A stretch of DNA of 64,000 nucleotides from Mycobacterium yunnanensis (GCF_025823185.1 NZ_JACKVK010000014.1:1-64000), one strand, 5' to 3'; shown: positions 17,583 to 26,075, numbered from the stretch's first letter. Translations and numbers: made by a program. The notes: a model not told the origin generated them from the sequence alone.

Positions 17583-18773
17583 ATGCGATCGAGGCGACGC
17601 ACGGCGTGGACGACGGTGTTGGTGGTGGCGGCGATGTCGGTGCTGCCCATGGCTCCGGCTCGAGCCGATGCACCGGACTGGTCGGGGTTGGACGCACGCT
17701 TGTTCGCCGACGCAATTCCCCCGCACGGGACCACCATTGCGTCGGTGCCCCTGGATCCCGCGCTGTCGCTGACCGGCGCTGGCCCCGCCTTCCGCGTGCT
17801 GTACTCCTCCGTCGACCAGCACGATCAACCCGCCGTCAGCACCGGGGCAGTGTTCTTGCCGCCGGGCCCGGCACCGCAGGGCGGATTCCCGGTCATCGCG
17901 TGGGCGCACGGAACCGTGGGCCTCGGCGACGACTGCACTCCCTCGGCGTTGCCGCGCACGGCACGTGACGACGAGTACCTGTCCCATTGGCTGCACGAGG
18001 GCTATGCCGTCGTCGCCAGCGACTACGCCGGCCTGGGCACCCCCGGGCTGATGAGCTATCTCAACAGCGTGACCACCGCCCACGGCGTCATCGACTCCGT
18101 GATCGCCGCCCACGACATGGGTCTGCCGCTCTCACCCGAATGGGCCATCGTCGGCCAGTCCCAGGGCGGCGCCGCGGCCATCAGCAGTGCCCGTTGGGCC
18201 ACCGAGTTCAGCCAGGGCACCGGGCTGGACTATCGCGGTGTGGTGGCCACCGGCACCCCTGCCAACATCGACCAGCTCGTCTACCAGACCGGCCCGAACG
18301 TCGAACTGCCCGACTTGGGTCCGATCGCCAACGCCTACACCGCCTACATCTTGGCCGCGCTGCGCGAAGCCCGACCCGACCTCGACGTCGACCGCGTGCT
18401 CAGCCCCGCGGGTCTCGACGCTGCCCACCGCGCCGAGACAGTGTGCACGCTCGCACTGTCGGAGGAACTGACGGACCTGACACCTGCGGCCTTCCTCACC
18501 GCGCCGTTGAGTTCGATTCCCGGCATGGCCGACGCTCTGTATGCGTTCATGGGCACCCCGTCCACGGGGTTCGACCGCCCCATCTTCCTCGGCGTCGGTC
18601 TACTGGACCGCGACGTGCCTCCCGAGTCGACCCTGGGGTTCTACCGCCAACTTGTCGCCAACAATCAGGACGTCACACTGCACGTGTATCCCGAAGAGGA
18701 CCACAGCGGCACCGTGCTCGCCTCCCTCGCCGACTCCACGCCGTTTCTACGGAAGGCGTTCGCGGCCAACTGA
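17583..18773 (+). CDS. Secreted lipase/esterase, alpha/beta hydrolase
   Basis: A 396-residue exported hydrolase. A signal peptide (MRSRRRTAWTTVLVVAAMSV, cleavage near ARADA at about residue 28) precedes a fungal-lipase-like alpha/beta fold. The nucleophile is Ser193 in GQSQGG. The acid is likely in LLDRDVPPE and the histidine in EEDHSG near the C terminus. It probably hydrolyses lipid esters outside the membrane. A TTG 12 bases upstream is an alternative start. Its 3' end overlaps the convergent PAP2 gene by 27 bp. Confidence 0.8.
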   Translation: MRSRRRTAWTTVLVVAAMSVLPMAPARADAPDWSGLDARLFADAIPPHGTTIASVPLDPALSLTGAGPAFRVLYSSVDQHDQPAVSTGAVFLPPGPAPQGGFPVIAWAHGTVGLGDDCTPSALPRTARDDEYLSHWLHEGYAVVASDYAGLGTPGLMSYLNSVTTAHGVIDSVIAAHDMGLPLSPEWAIVGQSQGGAAAISSARWATEFSQGTGLDYRGVVATGTPANIDQLVYQTGPNVELPDLGPIANAYTAYILAALREARPDLDVDRVLSPAGLDAAHRAETVCTLALSEELTDLTPAAFLTAPLSSIPGMADALYAFMGTPSTGFDRPIFLGVGLLDRDVPPESTLGFYRQLVANNQDVTLHVYPEEDHSGTVLASLADSTPFLRKAFAAN

Positions 18774-19517
18774 GGCGGCGCCGGAACGGCTGATCAGGGC
18801 GGATCCTGCGGCGACGATCGTGGCACCGAGGAACATCCCACCGACGACGTCGCCAAAGAGATGTGCGCGGACGTACAGCGCCAGGGCGGCGACGAACAGC
18901 ACGGCGAGTACGACGACGGCCGCCCACGTCGTCCTCACACGTCGCGACCGTCCTACGGAGGCGCACACCGCAATCGTGCCGAGCAACGTCGCGGCGCCGG
19001 TGACGTGGCCCGACGGGTACGAGTGGGCGAATTCGGCGACCCTCGCCATGTCGAACGGCGAGCCCTCGCCCAGCTTGGCGAGGTTGTCGGGTGACCGCGT
19101 CACCACCGCCTTGAGTATCTGTTCGACGATCGCGCCGATGCCGACCGCCCCGATCACGACGACGGCCCGCAACGGGGATCGCGCCCGCCACGCCAGCAGC
19201 GTTCCGCTCACCACCCCGGCGATCGCCACGTGAAATGGCTTGCCGATGAAGTTGAACGTATGTCCGGCCAGTTCGCGCAGTCCTCGGCTCCCCCGGTGCG
19301 CGTCGACCCAGTTCCACACCCACGTGTCGAGATCGGTCAGCCATACTGAGTTGATTTGCAGCGCCAGCACCATCAGGACGCTGAGGTGACCCGCGGAGAG
19401 CATCATCCTTCCGGCCGGGCCCCCACGTCGAAGGGCGGCCGCAAACAGAACTGCGGCCGCGACGACTAGTGCGGTCTCGACGATGACGTTGATGGCGATC
19501 ATTGTGCACGACGCCAT
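18747..19517 (-). CDS. PAP2-family membrane phosphatase
   Basis: A 256-residue integral membrane protein with about six helices. The PAP2 motifs are recognisable: KAVVTRSPDN, then SYPSGH, then YVRAHLFGDVVGG. The third motif usually has Arg six residues before the catalytic His. That position is Ala here, and an Arg sits two residues before the His instead. It may dephosphorylate a lipid phosphate or undecaprenyl pyrophosphate. A second start, 15 bases downstream (MIAINV), is possible. Confidence 0.75.
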   Translation of the reverse strand: MASCTMIAINVIVETALVVAAAVLFAAALRRGGPAGRMMLSAGHLSVLMVLALQINSVWLTDLDTWVWNWVDAHRGSRGLRELAGHTFNFIGKPFHVAIAGVVSGTLLAWRARSPLRAVVVIGAVGIGAIVEQILKAVVTRSPDNLAKLGEGSPFDMARVAEFAHSYPSGHVTGAATLLGTIAVCASVGRSRRVRTTWAAVVVLAVLFVAALALYVRAHLFGDVVGGMFLGATIVAAGSALISRSGAASVGRERLP

Positions 19518-19535
19518 GACGGGGCTTCGACACGA

Positions 19536-19565
19536 GAAAGGCCCCCCATTTCTGGGGGGCCTTTC
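19536..19565 (-). terminator. Strong hairpin terminator of tmRNA gene remnant
   Basis: GAAAGGCCCCCC (19536-19547) and GGGGGGCCTTTC (19554-19565) pair perfectly over 12 bp with a 6-base loop. It follows, on the minus strand, the 3' end of the tmRNA fragment at 19577-19602, so it is most likely the original terminator of the host gene in which the prophage inserted. It also separates the PAP2 gene from the prophage. Confidence 0.75.
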
Positions 19566-19576
19566 CCGCGGTTTCC

Positions 19577-19602
19577 GGTGGAGCTGCCGGGAATCGAACC
19601 CG
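19577..19602 (-). other. Prophage attachment site, 3' end of tmRNA (ssrA) gene
   Basis: Read on the minus strand this segment holds the T-arm and acceptor end CGGGTTCGATTCCCGG followed by CAGCTCCACC, which matches what I recall of the 3' end of mycobacterial tmRNA. The sequence further right on that strand does not fold into the rest of a tRNA or tmRNA, and the fifth T-stem pair is lost (A opposite G). Only the 3' end is present, so this is an attachment junction. The intact gene should lie at the far end of the prophage. Cluster K mycobacteriophages are known to use tmRNA as attB. Confidence 0.7.
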
Positions 19603-19697
19603 TAGATTCTGGCATAAATAGTGCTGTTTACCAGCGCTTTTGCCTTGCACGGTCGACCTCACGCGACCTGGTCCGACCTCGAAAAACCTAACCCCTG

Positions 19698-19712
19698 GTT
19701 GAAAAATTCAAC
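19698..19712. promoter_or_regulatory. Palindrome in the attachment-arm region
   Basis: GTTGAA and TTCAAC flank AAA in perfect symmetry. It lies in the roughly 150 bp between the attachment core and the first prophage gene. It may be an integrase/excisionase arm site or an operator; symmetry is the only evidence. Confidence 0.25.
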
Positions 19713-19749
19713 GCGCCAGCCAGGCAGCGGAAGGCCTTACGTTGGTTCC

Positions 19750-19935
19750 GTGAGAACTGTCGAGACCATCGACCAGGAGCTGCGGTTGCTGGCCGCGGTG
19801 TGGACGACCATTCGTGAGGAGGGCGGCGGTCTTCCCGGCACAAAACAAGTCGACGAGCTACTTGACGAGCGGTCAGCGATCACCAGGGCGTCGGCGGGAT
19901 CGGAGAGGGTCGAAGCTCTGGAAGGTCGCCACTGA
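19750..19935 (+). CDS. Small prophage protein, unknown function
   Basis: A 61-residue acidic helical protein starting at GTG (TVETIDQELRLLAAVW, then LPGTKQVDELLDERSAI). The pattern recalls small proteins found in mycobacteriophages and mycobacterial genomes. It lies at the extreme end of the prophage and overlaps the oppositely oriented zinc-ribbon gene by 56 bp at its 3' end. Function unknown. Confidence 0.5.
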   Translation: MRTVETIDQELRLLAAVWTTIREEGGGLPGTKQVDELLDERSAITRASAGSERVEALEGRH

Positions 19936-20170
19936 TCCGGACGGCGGCAGGCCCCGCCAGGACGGTGCAGTGCTTGGCAAGCGCGGGCCCGTACGTGGTG
20001 TGATCGCATTCTCGGCAGTGCCAGGTGGTGTGCCCTCCCCCGCCGTGACCCATGCAGGCGACGTGCCCGACGAGGACGCGCTGCGAGCCGAAGCGATGCC
20101 CGTTGCCGCAGTGCGTCGGCGGTTCGGTGATCCACCTGCCGCGCCAAGGGATCAGGTCGCCGACAGCCAT
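19880..20170 (-). CDS. Small zinc-ribbon-like prophage protein
   Basis: A 96-residue protein rich in paired Cys and His (THCGNGHRFG, VACMGHGGGGHTTWHCRECD, AKHCTVL). This pattern suggests a structural zinc site. It resembles small proteins found in mycobacteriophages. The function is unknown. It follows a hairpin terminator at 20202-20228, so it is likely transcribed separately from the late operon. Confidence 0.6.
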   Translation of the reverse strand: MAVGDLIPWRGRWITEPPTHCGNGHRFGSQRVLVGHVACMGHGGGGHTTWHCRECDHTTYGPALAKHCTVLAGPAAVRISGDLPELRPSPIPPTPW

Positions 20171-20201
20171 GGTTCGAGACTAAGCCGTATTGGAGACGAA
20201 A

Positions 20202-20228
20202 CCGCCCCCACTCAGAGAGTGAGGGCGG
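20202..20228. terminator. Bidirectional hairpin terminator
   Basis: CCGCCC-C-CACTC (20202-20213) pairs with GAGTG-A-GGGCGG (20217-20228), with one C-A mismatch and a 3-base loop. On the minus strand it is followed by TTTC. It lies 22 bp beyond the stop of the leftward gene ending at 20251 and probably ends that transcript. Confidence 0.65.
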
Positions 20229-20250
20229 TGCAGAAGTGGTCCCGATTGGA

Positions 20251-20583
20251 TCAGGCAGATACAGGCATGCTGGTGACCAGCGTCTTAATCTTCACGTCTC
20301 CAATGGAGACTGGTTCCGGCCAGCCGTGTGTCTGTGCACCCAGTTCGTGTGCCGCAGCGCGGACTGTGCCCACGACCTTCGGTACTACCTGTTCAATCGG
20401 CTCGTCGCTCTCGGCCGACATGGCCAAATTCAGAATTCGGCTCTTACGCGAGTAGGTGTAGACGACCTGTCCGTCGTGGCAGTCATCGAGCGCTTCAGCG
20501 AAGTCGCTGACAAACGACGGCTCGATCGAGGTGTCGCTGGACACCTCGAGAGTCATCTCCACCCAATAGGTAGACGTCATCAT
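20251..20583 (-). CDS. Small prophage protein, unknown function
   Basis: A 110-residue protein (TSTYWVEMTLEVSSDTSIEP, then DGQVVYTYSRKSRILNLAMS) with an alternating alpha/beta pattern and no recognised family. Its ATG at 20583 overlaps the stop of the upstream gene as ATGA. Base composition is lower in GC than in the structural genes. Function unknown; it may be non-structural. Confidence 0.6.
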   Translation of the reverse strand: MMTSTYWVEMTLEVSSDTSIEPSFVSDFAEALDDCHDGQVVYTYSRKSRILNLAMSAESDEPIEQVVPKVVGTVRAAAHELGAQTHGWPEPVSIGDVKIKTLVTSMPVSA

Positions 20584-20813
20584 GATCCCCACTCTAGACA
20601 TGTTGTTGACTCGATCATCCGGATGTTGTTCTCAAGAACACCCGACACGCAGGGCCACAATATAACGCGGCCCTCGTGTTCTTCTGTGCAACCGCAGAGA
20701 ACGTAGGCGTACTCACCCTTGCGGTGATCAAACGTCCAACCTGCATTTTCGAGGCGTTTTAAGAACTTGTCGGAGTCCGGGGAACAGTTGCCGACACCGG
20801 TCCACCCCGCCAT
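20580..20813 (-). CDS. Small cysteine-containing prophage protein, unknown function
   Basis: A 77-residue protein (CSPDSDKFLKRLENAGWTFD, then GEYAYVLCGCTEEHEGRV). The CGC near the middle and a further Cys could bind metal. The helix followed by GWTF and a strand is faintly like small HicA-type folds, but the basic RNA-binding surface is not evident, so no such function is claimed. The start at 20813 (MAGWTG) is chosen because the frame further upstream looks like low-quality coding. It is coupled to the next gene by ATGA. Confidence 0.55.
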   Translation of the reverse strand: MAGWTGVGNCSPDSDKFLKRLENAGWTFDHRKGEYAYVLCGCTEEHEGRVILWPCVSGVLENNIRMIESTTCLEWGS

Positions 20814-20970
20814 TCTGCAACCGTAATGGGTCCCCCTCGTTCTCTCGGCGCAACTCAGCAGGTGTGTCCTACTGCACATCAGATAGCCACAGTATCGTCC
20901 CGGCAAACACCACACCCCTCACGAGTGCCCAATCGACTGGTCAAGGGGTGGCTCGACTGGCGGGGCGCAG

Positions 20971-22182
20971 CTAACGCCGGAGACGTCCGATGTAGTCGCG
21001 GAAGTGCATCGCGGCGAAGTCCACGAACGTCGGGCCGCCCGGCCACGCCTCGTCGAACTCATACCTGATGTGCGGGCCCGTCCCGGCGAACAGGAACTCG
21101 AGGCCGAGCGTGGCGGCCTTCGCCGCGGCGGCTGGCCCGGTGAGCGACTCGACCGGCTGGCCCGTGGGGATCAGCCCACCCATCGACTGAAGCAGAAGAG
21201 GCAGTGCGAACCCGATGACACCCACGGGTCCGCCCGCGAGTGACGCCAACGCGCCCGGGATGCTGATGCCGGCCTTCGCCGCGACCGCGGGGACGGTCTG
21301 CACCATCCGGATGGTCACCTGGACGATGTCGGTGAACGCGAAGCGCGACACCTCGGCGTAGACGTCGTCCATGATGTCGCCGACCATCCCGCCGGGGATT
21401 TGGGCGTACATGTCCTTCTCATGGGTGAGCCACGCGTGGCGGTAGTCCTTCGGGTCGCCCATGGCGAAGTCCGCGATGCCGTCGCCCCACGGAGCTGGGC
21501 GCCCGTAGAACCCGCCACCGACGGGGCGGGTGGGGTCACCGAACGATGCTGACGCAACGTAGTTCTCGGGGAAGTTCTCCAACACCCATTGCTTGAATAG
21601 CGCCGCCAGGACGGCTCCGGCGGAGTAGCCCTGGATGATGATCTTCACGCCGGGGTTGACCGCGCGCCGGGCCAGGAACTCGTTCTGTGCGGCGACGAGA
21701 CCGGCTTGGATGCCGGACCACATCGACGGGTCCCCGATCCCGCCGGACGCGCCGACGGGGATGCCGCCCATGGTGGCGGCCCACGGGGTGTTGATTTCCT
21801 CGACGAGCCCACCGAGGCGCTGGCACACCCGCGACACGGGGTCCAGGCCGACGATGCCGCCGGTGCCGCGGAAGCAGAACGCGGGGATCCTCGGCTCCCA
21901 CGGCTTCGGCGGCGCAGGTGGGGCCAGCAGCTGCATCTGCGTCTTGATCGCCCAGTCGAAGACACCAGTGGTGTTGACGTCCGGGGCGGCCCGCTTGCCC
22001 TTCAGGACGTCCGCGTGGACGTTGATCCCGTACTGGGTCAGCGCGGCCCCGAACGCCTCGGTGTAGGTGGTGGACCGATCGGTGCCGATCGCCTTGCCGT
22101 ACGAGTTTCCGGCGAGCTTCTGCTTCGCCTTGGGAATGAGGGGGTCAGTGTCTCCGGGTCGGGACGCGGGTGCCCAGGCCAT
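20971..22182 (-). CDS. lysB: Lysin B, mycolylarabinogalactan esterase
   Basis: A 403-residue LysB. The C-terminal two thirds is an alpha/beta hydrolase. The nucleophile is Ser187 in GYSAGA. The acid probably lies in HEKDMYA (about residue 257), and the histidine near the C terminus in AAMHFRDYI. The N-terminal 80 residues (NSYGKAIGTDRSTTYTEAFG) may be a wall-binding segment. LysB cleaves the ester linking mycolic acids to arabinogalactan and breaks the outer membrane at lysis, so it points to a mycolate-containing host. The 43-residue membrane peptide gene overlaps its 5' end. Confidence 0.9.
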   Translation of the reverse strand: MAWAPASRPGDTDPLIPKAKQKLAGNSYGKAIGTDRSTTYTEAFGAALTQYGINVHADVLKGKRAAPDVNTTGVFDWAIKTQMQLLAPPAPPKPWEPRIPAFCFRGTGGIVGLDPVSRVCQRLGGLVEEINTPWAATMGGIPVGASGGIGDPSMWSGIQAGLVAAQNEFLARRAVNPGVKIIIQGYSAGAVLAALFKQWVLENFPENYVASASFGDPTRPVGGGFYGRPAPWGDGIADFAMGDPKDYRHAWLTHEKDMYAQIPGGMVGDIMDDVYAEVSRFAFTDIVQVTIRMVQTVPAVAAKAGISIPGALASLAGGPVGVIGFALPLLLQSMGGLIPTGQPVESLTGPAAAAKAATLGLEFLFAGTGPHIRYEFDEAWPGGPTFVDFAAMHFRDYIGRLRR

Positions 22183-22276
22183 TGCCGTTTCCTTCCAACA
22201 GGATTGATGCGACGGCCAGGAAGATCCCCAGCACGACGCCTGCGCCTACGCCGATCACGACGTAGGCGATGGTCAT
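22145..22276 (-). CDS. 43-residue single-pass membrane peptide, holin-like
   Basis: The peptide starts MTIAYVVIGVGAGVVLGIFL, giving one membrane helix, then a basic tail ending GTRVPTRRH. It lies between lysA and lysB: its ATG overlaps the lysA stop (ATGA at 22273-22276) and its 3' end overlaps the lysB start by 38 bp. Position and shape suggest a small holin or lysis-timing peptide, but this is inferred. No larger holin is seen beside lysA. Confidence 0.6.
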   Translation of the reverse strand: MTIAYVVIGVGAGVVLGIFLAVASILLEGNGNGLGTRVPTRRH

Positions 22277-23766
22277 GGCTTCAGCGCTGCCGCGGTCATG
22301 GGGCCGACGATGCCGTCGGAGACGAGCCCGGAGCGGCGCTGGAACTCCGCGACGGCCGCCTTGGTCAACGGCCCGTACACGCCGTCGGGTGCGAGGTGTC
22401 CGCCGTAGGAGGCGTAGGCGTCGCGGAGTCGGCGTTGCACCGCGCGGACCCGGTCGGGGTCGTTGCGCGGGTTGCCTTGGTAGAGCATCCAATCGGCGTA
22501 CCGATCCGGGCTGGTGCCAGGGACACCGACCGGCGGGGGTGGTGCGATGACGACCGGGGTGGTGTTGGTGAGCAGCGCGGCAATCCGGGCGATGAACACG
22601 TTCTTCGGGAAGTTGACGCCCGGGTCGGTGTGGCCGCCGCCCCAGGCGCCGAAGTCGACGTGCCCGCAGATGCCGTTCAAGCCCCACGGTGGGCGGGGGC
22701 CGTCACCGATCCACACGTTCGGGATCGGTCGGCCGGCTGCGATTGACTTGCTGATCCAGTAGGCGACGACTCGGGCCCCGTTGGTGAGGGCGGCGTCCTC
22801 GTTGAGGTAGCCGTCGTCGGTGGGGTCGAGCCACTGATCGCGCGACCAGCCGGCGAAGCTGTTAGAGAAGCAGAAGTGGTAGGCGTACTTGTTCGCCCCC
22901 ACGGCAGCCCAGGGGGCATCCGAGTCGGCGACGGCAGTGACGATGTCCTGGCCGTCCCCCACCTTGTTGTACGCCACCTCATGGGCGTCGCAGTACTTCA
23001 CCAAGTCCAAAGCGCGGGAACGGGATTCGCTGGTGTGGATACCGATCCACATGGGTGACGGGAGCCCGCGGGGCCGGTAGCTGTTCGGGATGATCAGCGT
23101 CTGCGTCGTCGGGTCGGCGAGGGACACGCGCGGTGTCGGCGGGATGACGGGCGGTGCTTGCGTCGGTGCGACCGGCGGCGGGGCGGCGGCCGGGGCTACC
23201 GCGGCGTACGCGTACCCCTTCCACCGATCAGTGTTGGCGATTAGGCCGGCGCACTGCTCCATCGTGATCCAGTAGCCGTACGGGGCGAACCCGCTGTCAG
23301 CGATCCACAGTGCACGGCCACCACGGCCGTCGTAGTTGTCGTCGTAGCCCATGGCGGCGACGTAGTGGTAGATCGTGCGAGACCCGTACCCGGACGGTGA
23401 CTTCGAACCCATGATCGCCCGCGGCGGGTTCGACGGCGGCGACACCCAGTTGCACACCACACCCCACCCGGCGTCGATGCTCGAGCGGGTGTTCCGCCAG
23501 AACGTCTCCACCTGATCGGCAGTCGGTGGGTCATTCGGGATCATCACCGTCGAGTACTTCGCGTCGGGGACGCGGCGGTCGAGGTCCTTCTCGATCATCC
23601 CGACGTTGCCGGTTCCATCAGTGGTGGTGCCGATCGCCCGAATCAGATCCGTCTCCGACACGTGCATTCGGCTGGAGAGCACGTTCTGCGCCGCGGCCGG
23701 TCCGCAGTCGTACCCGCGCTCCTGCCCCACGATGCCGCGGTCATACGGAAGGACACGCTGAGTCAC
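22273..23766 (-). CDS. lysA: Lysin A, multidomain endolysin
   Basis: A 497-residue endolysin starting at GTG. The N-terminal domain looks like a cysteine peptidase of the C39/papain type, with Cys21 in YDCGPAAAQN, a His in IYHYVAAMGYDD and an acidic residue in WIADSGF. A Pro/Ala linker follows. The middle is an Amidase_2-type amidase (MWIGIHTSE, CGHVDFGAW). The C-terminal 60 residues are a peptidoglycan-binding domain (VQRRLRDAY, DGVYGPLTKAAVAEFQRRSG). It cleaves the wall at lysis. It heads the lysis cassette. Confidence 0.88.
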   Translation of the reverse strand: MTQRVLPYDRGIVGQERGYDCGPAAAQNVLSSRMHVSETDLIRAIGTTTDGTGNVGMIEKDLDRRVPDAKYSTVMIPNDPPTADQVETFWRNTRSSIDAGWGVVCNWVSPPSNPPRAIMGSKSPSGYGSRTIYHYVAAMGYDDNYDGRGGRALWIADSGFAPYGYWITMEQCAGLIANTDRWKGYAYAAVAPAAAPPPVAPTQAPPVIPPTPRVSLADPTTQTLIIPNSYRPRGLPSPMWIGIHTSESRSRALDLVKYCDAHEVAYNKVGDGQDIVTAVADSDAPWAAVGANKYAYHFCFSNSFAGWSRDQWLDPTDDGYLNEDAALTNGARVVAYWISKSIAAGRPIPNVWIGDGPRPPWGLNGICGHVDFGAWGGGHTDPGVNFPKNVFIARIAALLTNTTPVVIAPPPPVGVPGTSPDRYADWMLYQGNPRNDPDRVRAVQRRLRDAYASYGGHLAPDGVYGPLTKAAVAEFQRRSGLVSDGIVGPMTAAALKP

Positions 23767-23841
23767 ACGGCGAAAGTAGGAGCGGGGGGTGCAGTAGCCG
23801 ACGTCTAAATCCAAGGCCCTTCTGCGACATCTCATGGGCGT

Positions 23842-23865
23842 CGCTATATTGACGTCCCTATAGCG
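23842..23865. promoter_or_regulatory. Perfect 7-10-7 palindrome, candidate operator
   Basis: CGCTATA (23842-23848) and TATAGCG (23859-23865) are perfect inverted repeats around a 10-base spacer. It lies in the 134-bp divergent region between lysA and the acyltransferase, 35 bp before the acyltransferase ATG. This is where a repressor or activator could control expression from the lysogen. No consensus promoter is assigned. Confidence 0.45.
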
Positions 23866-23900
23866 GGGGAAATGTTGGACCGGTTGGGGGGCCGCGCTCG

Positions 23901-26075
23901 ATGACAATCTTGGATCGGTACAAAAGGTATTCGCGCCGGCGGTATAGGAACGCGGACGCCGACCACAAACGTCTCGACGTTCAGGGCCTGCGAATGGTCG
24001 CTGTGCTGACAGTCTTCGCGAACCACCTCTGGGGGTGGCCCAGCGGCGGATTCGTCGGCGTCGATGTCTTCTTTGTCATCTCCGGCTTCCTTATCACCGG
24101 CAACCTGCTGCGGACCGCTGACACCACCGGGACGGTCTCATTCACGAGGTTCTACTGGAACCGGGCCCGCAGGATCGTGCCGGCCGCAACCGTCGTCCTC
24201 GTTGTCACGTTCCTCGCGGCCACGTTGCTGTTCCTGCCCTTCCGGTCCCGGCAGGTCGGCATCGACGCGCTGTTCGCGTTCGTCTTCGCCGCGAACTGGC
24301 ATTTCGCCGCCCAGGGCACCGACTACTTCAACACCGTCGCAGACACGGTCTCCCCCATCCAGCACTACTGGTCGCTGTCGATCGAGGAGCAGTTCTACCT
24401 CGTCTGGCCGGCGCTCATCTTCATCATCAGTGTTCTGGTCATCCGCAAGGGTTGGACGCATACCCATCGGATGCAGCTGGCTGGCGGCGTCATGGGTGTC
24501 ATCGTCGCCGCGTCTCTGGCGTGGGCCCTGTACGAGACGACGACGGCGCCGACGTGGGCGTACTTCAACACCTTCGCCCGGGTGTGGGAGCTAGGGGTCG
24601 GCGCACTACTCGCTACTGCCATCGGGCTGCTGACCCGTATCCCCCGAGCGCTACGCCCGGTGCTGTCGTGGGGCGGACTCCTGCTGATAGCGGCCAGCAT
24701 GTTCCTCATCGGTGACACCTCGAGCGGTTTCCCCGCCCCGTGGGCCCTGCTGCCCGTCGCCGGAGCCTCCCTGGTGATCGCCGCCGGCGTCGGCGGCGAG
24801 CCACGCTTCCAAGGATTCCTACGCAACCCGGTCAGCTGCTACATCGGCGACATTTCCTACTCGCTGTACCTGGTTCACTGGCCGGTTATCGTGCTGCTCG
24901 GCGCGATCATGGACGACAGCTGGTACTTCTACTTCGCCGCCGTCACCCTCTCGTCCGCGCTCGCGATCGGGTCCTATCACTTCGTCGAAAATCCTCTGCG
25001 ACACGCTGACTCGGACAAGGCCCGGACCATCTGGCATGACCTGAAGCGTCGCCGCTTCCATCCCCAGCGCAGCACCGGATACGCAGCGATCGGAGCCCTG
25101 ACCCTGCTGGTGGTCGCGTCCGTGGCGTACATGGAACGGCCAGAGGCCTACCGCCACGCCATCCCGCCACGCGTCGCTGCCGCGTCACCCGCCGGGCTCA
25201 ATCAGTCGGCGCAGGGAGTGCCGCTCGGGCCTCTCGCCTCCGCGTTGCAAACCCAGATCGTCGCGGCACTGCAGGCCGACGACTGGCCGGCCCTCAACCC
25301 GACCATCGAGTCGATCATCAACGACCAGGCTGTCTCAGATCCGGGCATTCCCGGGTGCAGCGGGACGGTGCTGCAGTCCGATTGCACATGGGGTTCGCCT
25401 ACGGCGGCCACACGCATCGTCGTGGTGGGCAACTCGGTGGCCGCGTACTACGTGCAGCCACTCCGCGAGATCGCGCTAGCGTCCAACGGCCAGCTTCAGG
25501 TTCACACCGAAGCGATGCCCGGGTGCAACTTTCTGAACGACCTCATCACCACCGACGACGAGTCGTACATGAACGCTTGCCCAGGCCGGAAGCAGCAAGC
25601 AATCGACTACATCAACCGCACCAAGCCCGACGTGGTCATCATCTCGAACAACTACGTGAACAAGCAGCGCGTGGGCAGCGATCGCGAGATGACGCCGGGC
25701 GAATGGTCCAAGTCGATGAGTCTCATCGTCGAGCAGATCCGTCCGAGCACCAAAAAGATCGTGTTCCTATCACCTCCGCCAGGCGACGTCCTCATCACCG
25801 ACTGCTACGGAAAGCGCGGCAACACACCAGCCGACTGCATCGGCAAGGTGACCCCCACGTGGAACGACATGGCCGACGCCGAACAGCAGCTCGCCAGCAC
25901 GCTCGGCGGAGTGTGGATCGACTCCCGACCGTGGTTCTGCAGCAGCGAACGACTGTGCCCAAGCTTCGTGGAGACGACACCGACCAAGTTGGACCGCTCG
26001 CACATTCTGCCGGCCTACGGGCTGAAGATCTCGCCGGTGATGGGTGAGTCATTTCGGGCGGCCGGCGTCTTTTGA
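23901..26075 (+). CDS. Acyltransferase-3 (OafA-like) with C-terminal SGNH domain
   Basis: A 724-residue membrane O-acyltransferase. The N-terminal acyltransferase-3 domain has about ten helices, His42 in FANHLWGW, GVDVFFVISGFLI and the block WSLSIEEQFYLVWPAL. A last transmembrane helix (near residue 400) leads to an extracytoplasmic SGNH domain with Ser512 in VVVGNSVAAYY and Asp698/His701 in DRSHIL. Such proteins transfer acyl groups to surface glycans or peptidoglycan. It lies on the strand opposite to the late genes, as lysogenic-conversion cargo often does. The next gene follows with a 4-base overlap or a short gap. Confidence 0.88.
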   Translation: MTILDRYKRYSRRRYRNADADHKRLDVQGLRMVAVLTVFANHLWGWPSGGFVGVDVFFVISGFLITGNLLRTADTTGTVSFTRFYWNRARRIVPAATVVLVVTFLAATLLFLPFRSRQVGIDALFAFVFAANWHFAAQGTDYFNTVADTVSPIQHYWSLSIEEQFYLVWPALIFIISVLVIRKGWTHTHRMQLAGGVMGVIVAASLAWALYETTTAPTWAYFNTFARVWELGVGALLATAIGLLTRIPRALRPVLSWGGLLLIAASMFLIGDTSSGFPAPWALLPVAGASLVIAAGVGGEPRFQGFLRNPVSCYIGDISYSLYLVHWPVIVLLGAIMDDSWYFYFAAVTLSSALAIGSYHFVENPLRHADSDKARTIWHDLKRRRFHPQRSTGYAAIGALTLLVVASVAYMERPEAYRHAIPPRVAAASPAGLNQSAQGVPLGPLASALQTQIVAALQADDWPALNPTIESIINDQAVSDPGIPGCSGTVLQSDCTWGSPTAATRIVVVGNSVAAYYVQPLREIALASNGQLQVHTEAMPGCNFLNDLITTDDESYMNACPGRKQQAIDYINRTKPDVVIISNNYVNKQRVGSDREMTPGEWSKSMSLIVEQIRPSTKKIVFLSPPPGDVLITDCYGKRGNTPADCIGKVTPTWNDMADAEQQLASTLGGVWIDSRPWFCSSERLCPSFVETTPTKLDRSHILPAYGLKISPVMGESFRAAGVF

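Noticed and set aside
19577..19650. A complete tRNA gene on the minus strand
   Set aside because: Only the T arm and acceptor 3' end are present; no matching 5' acceptor strand, D arm or anticodon arm follows, and one T-stem pair is broken.
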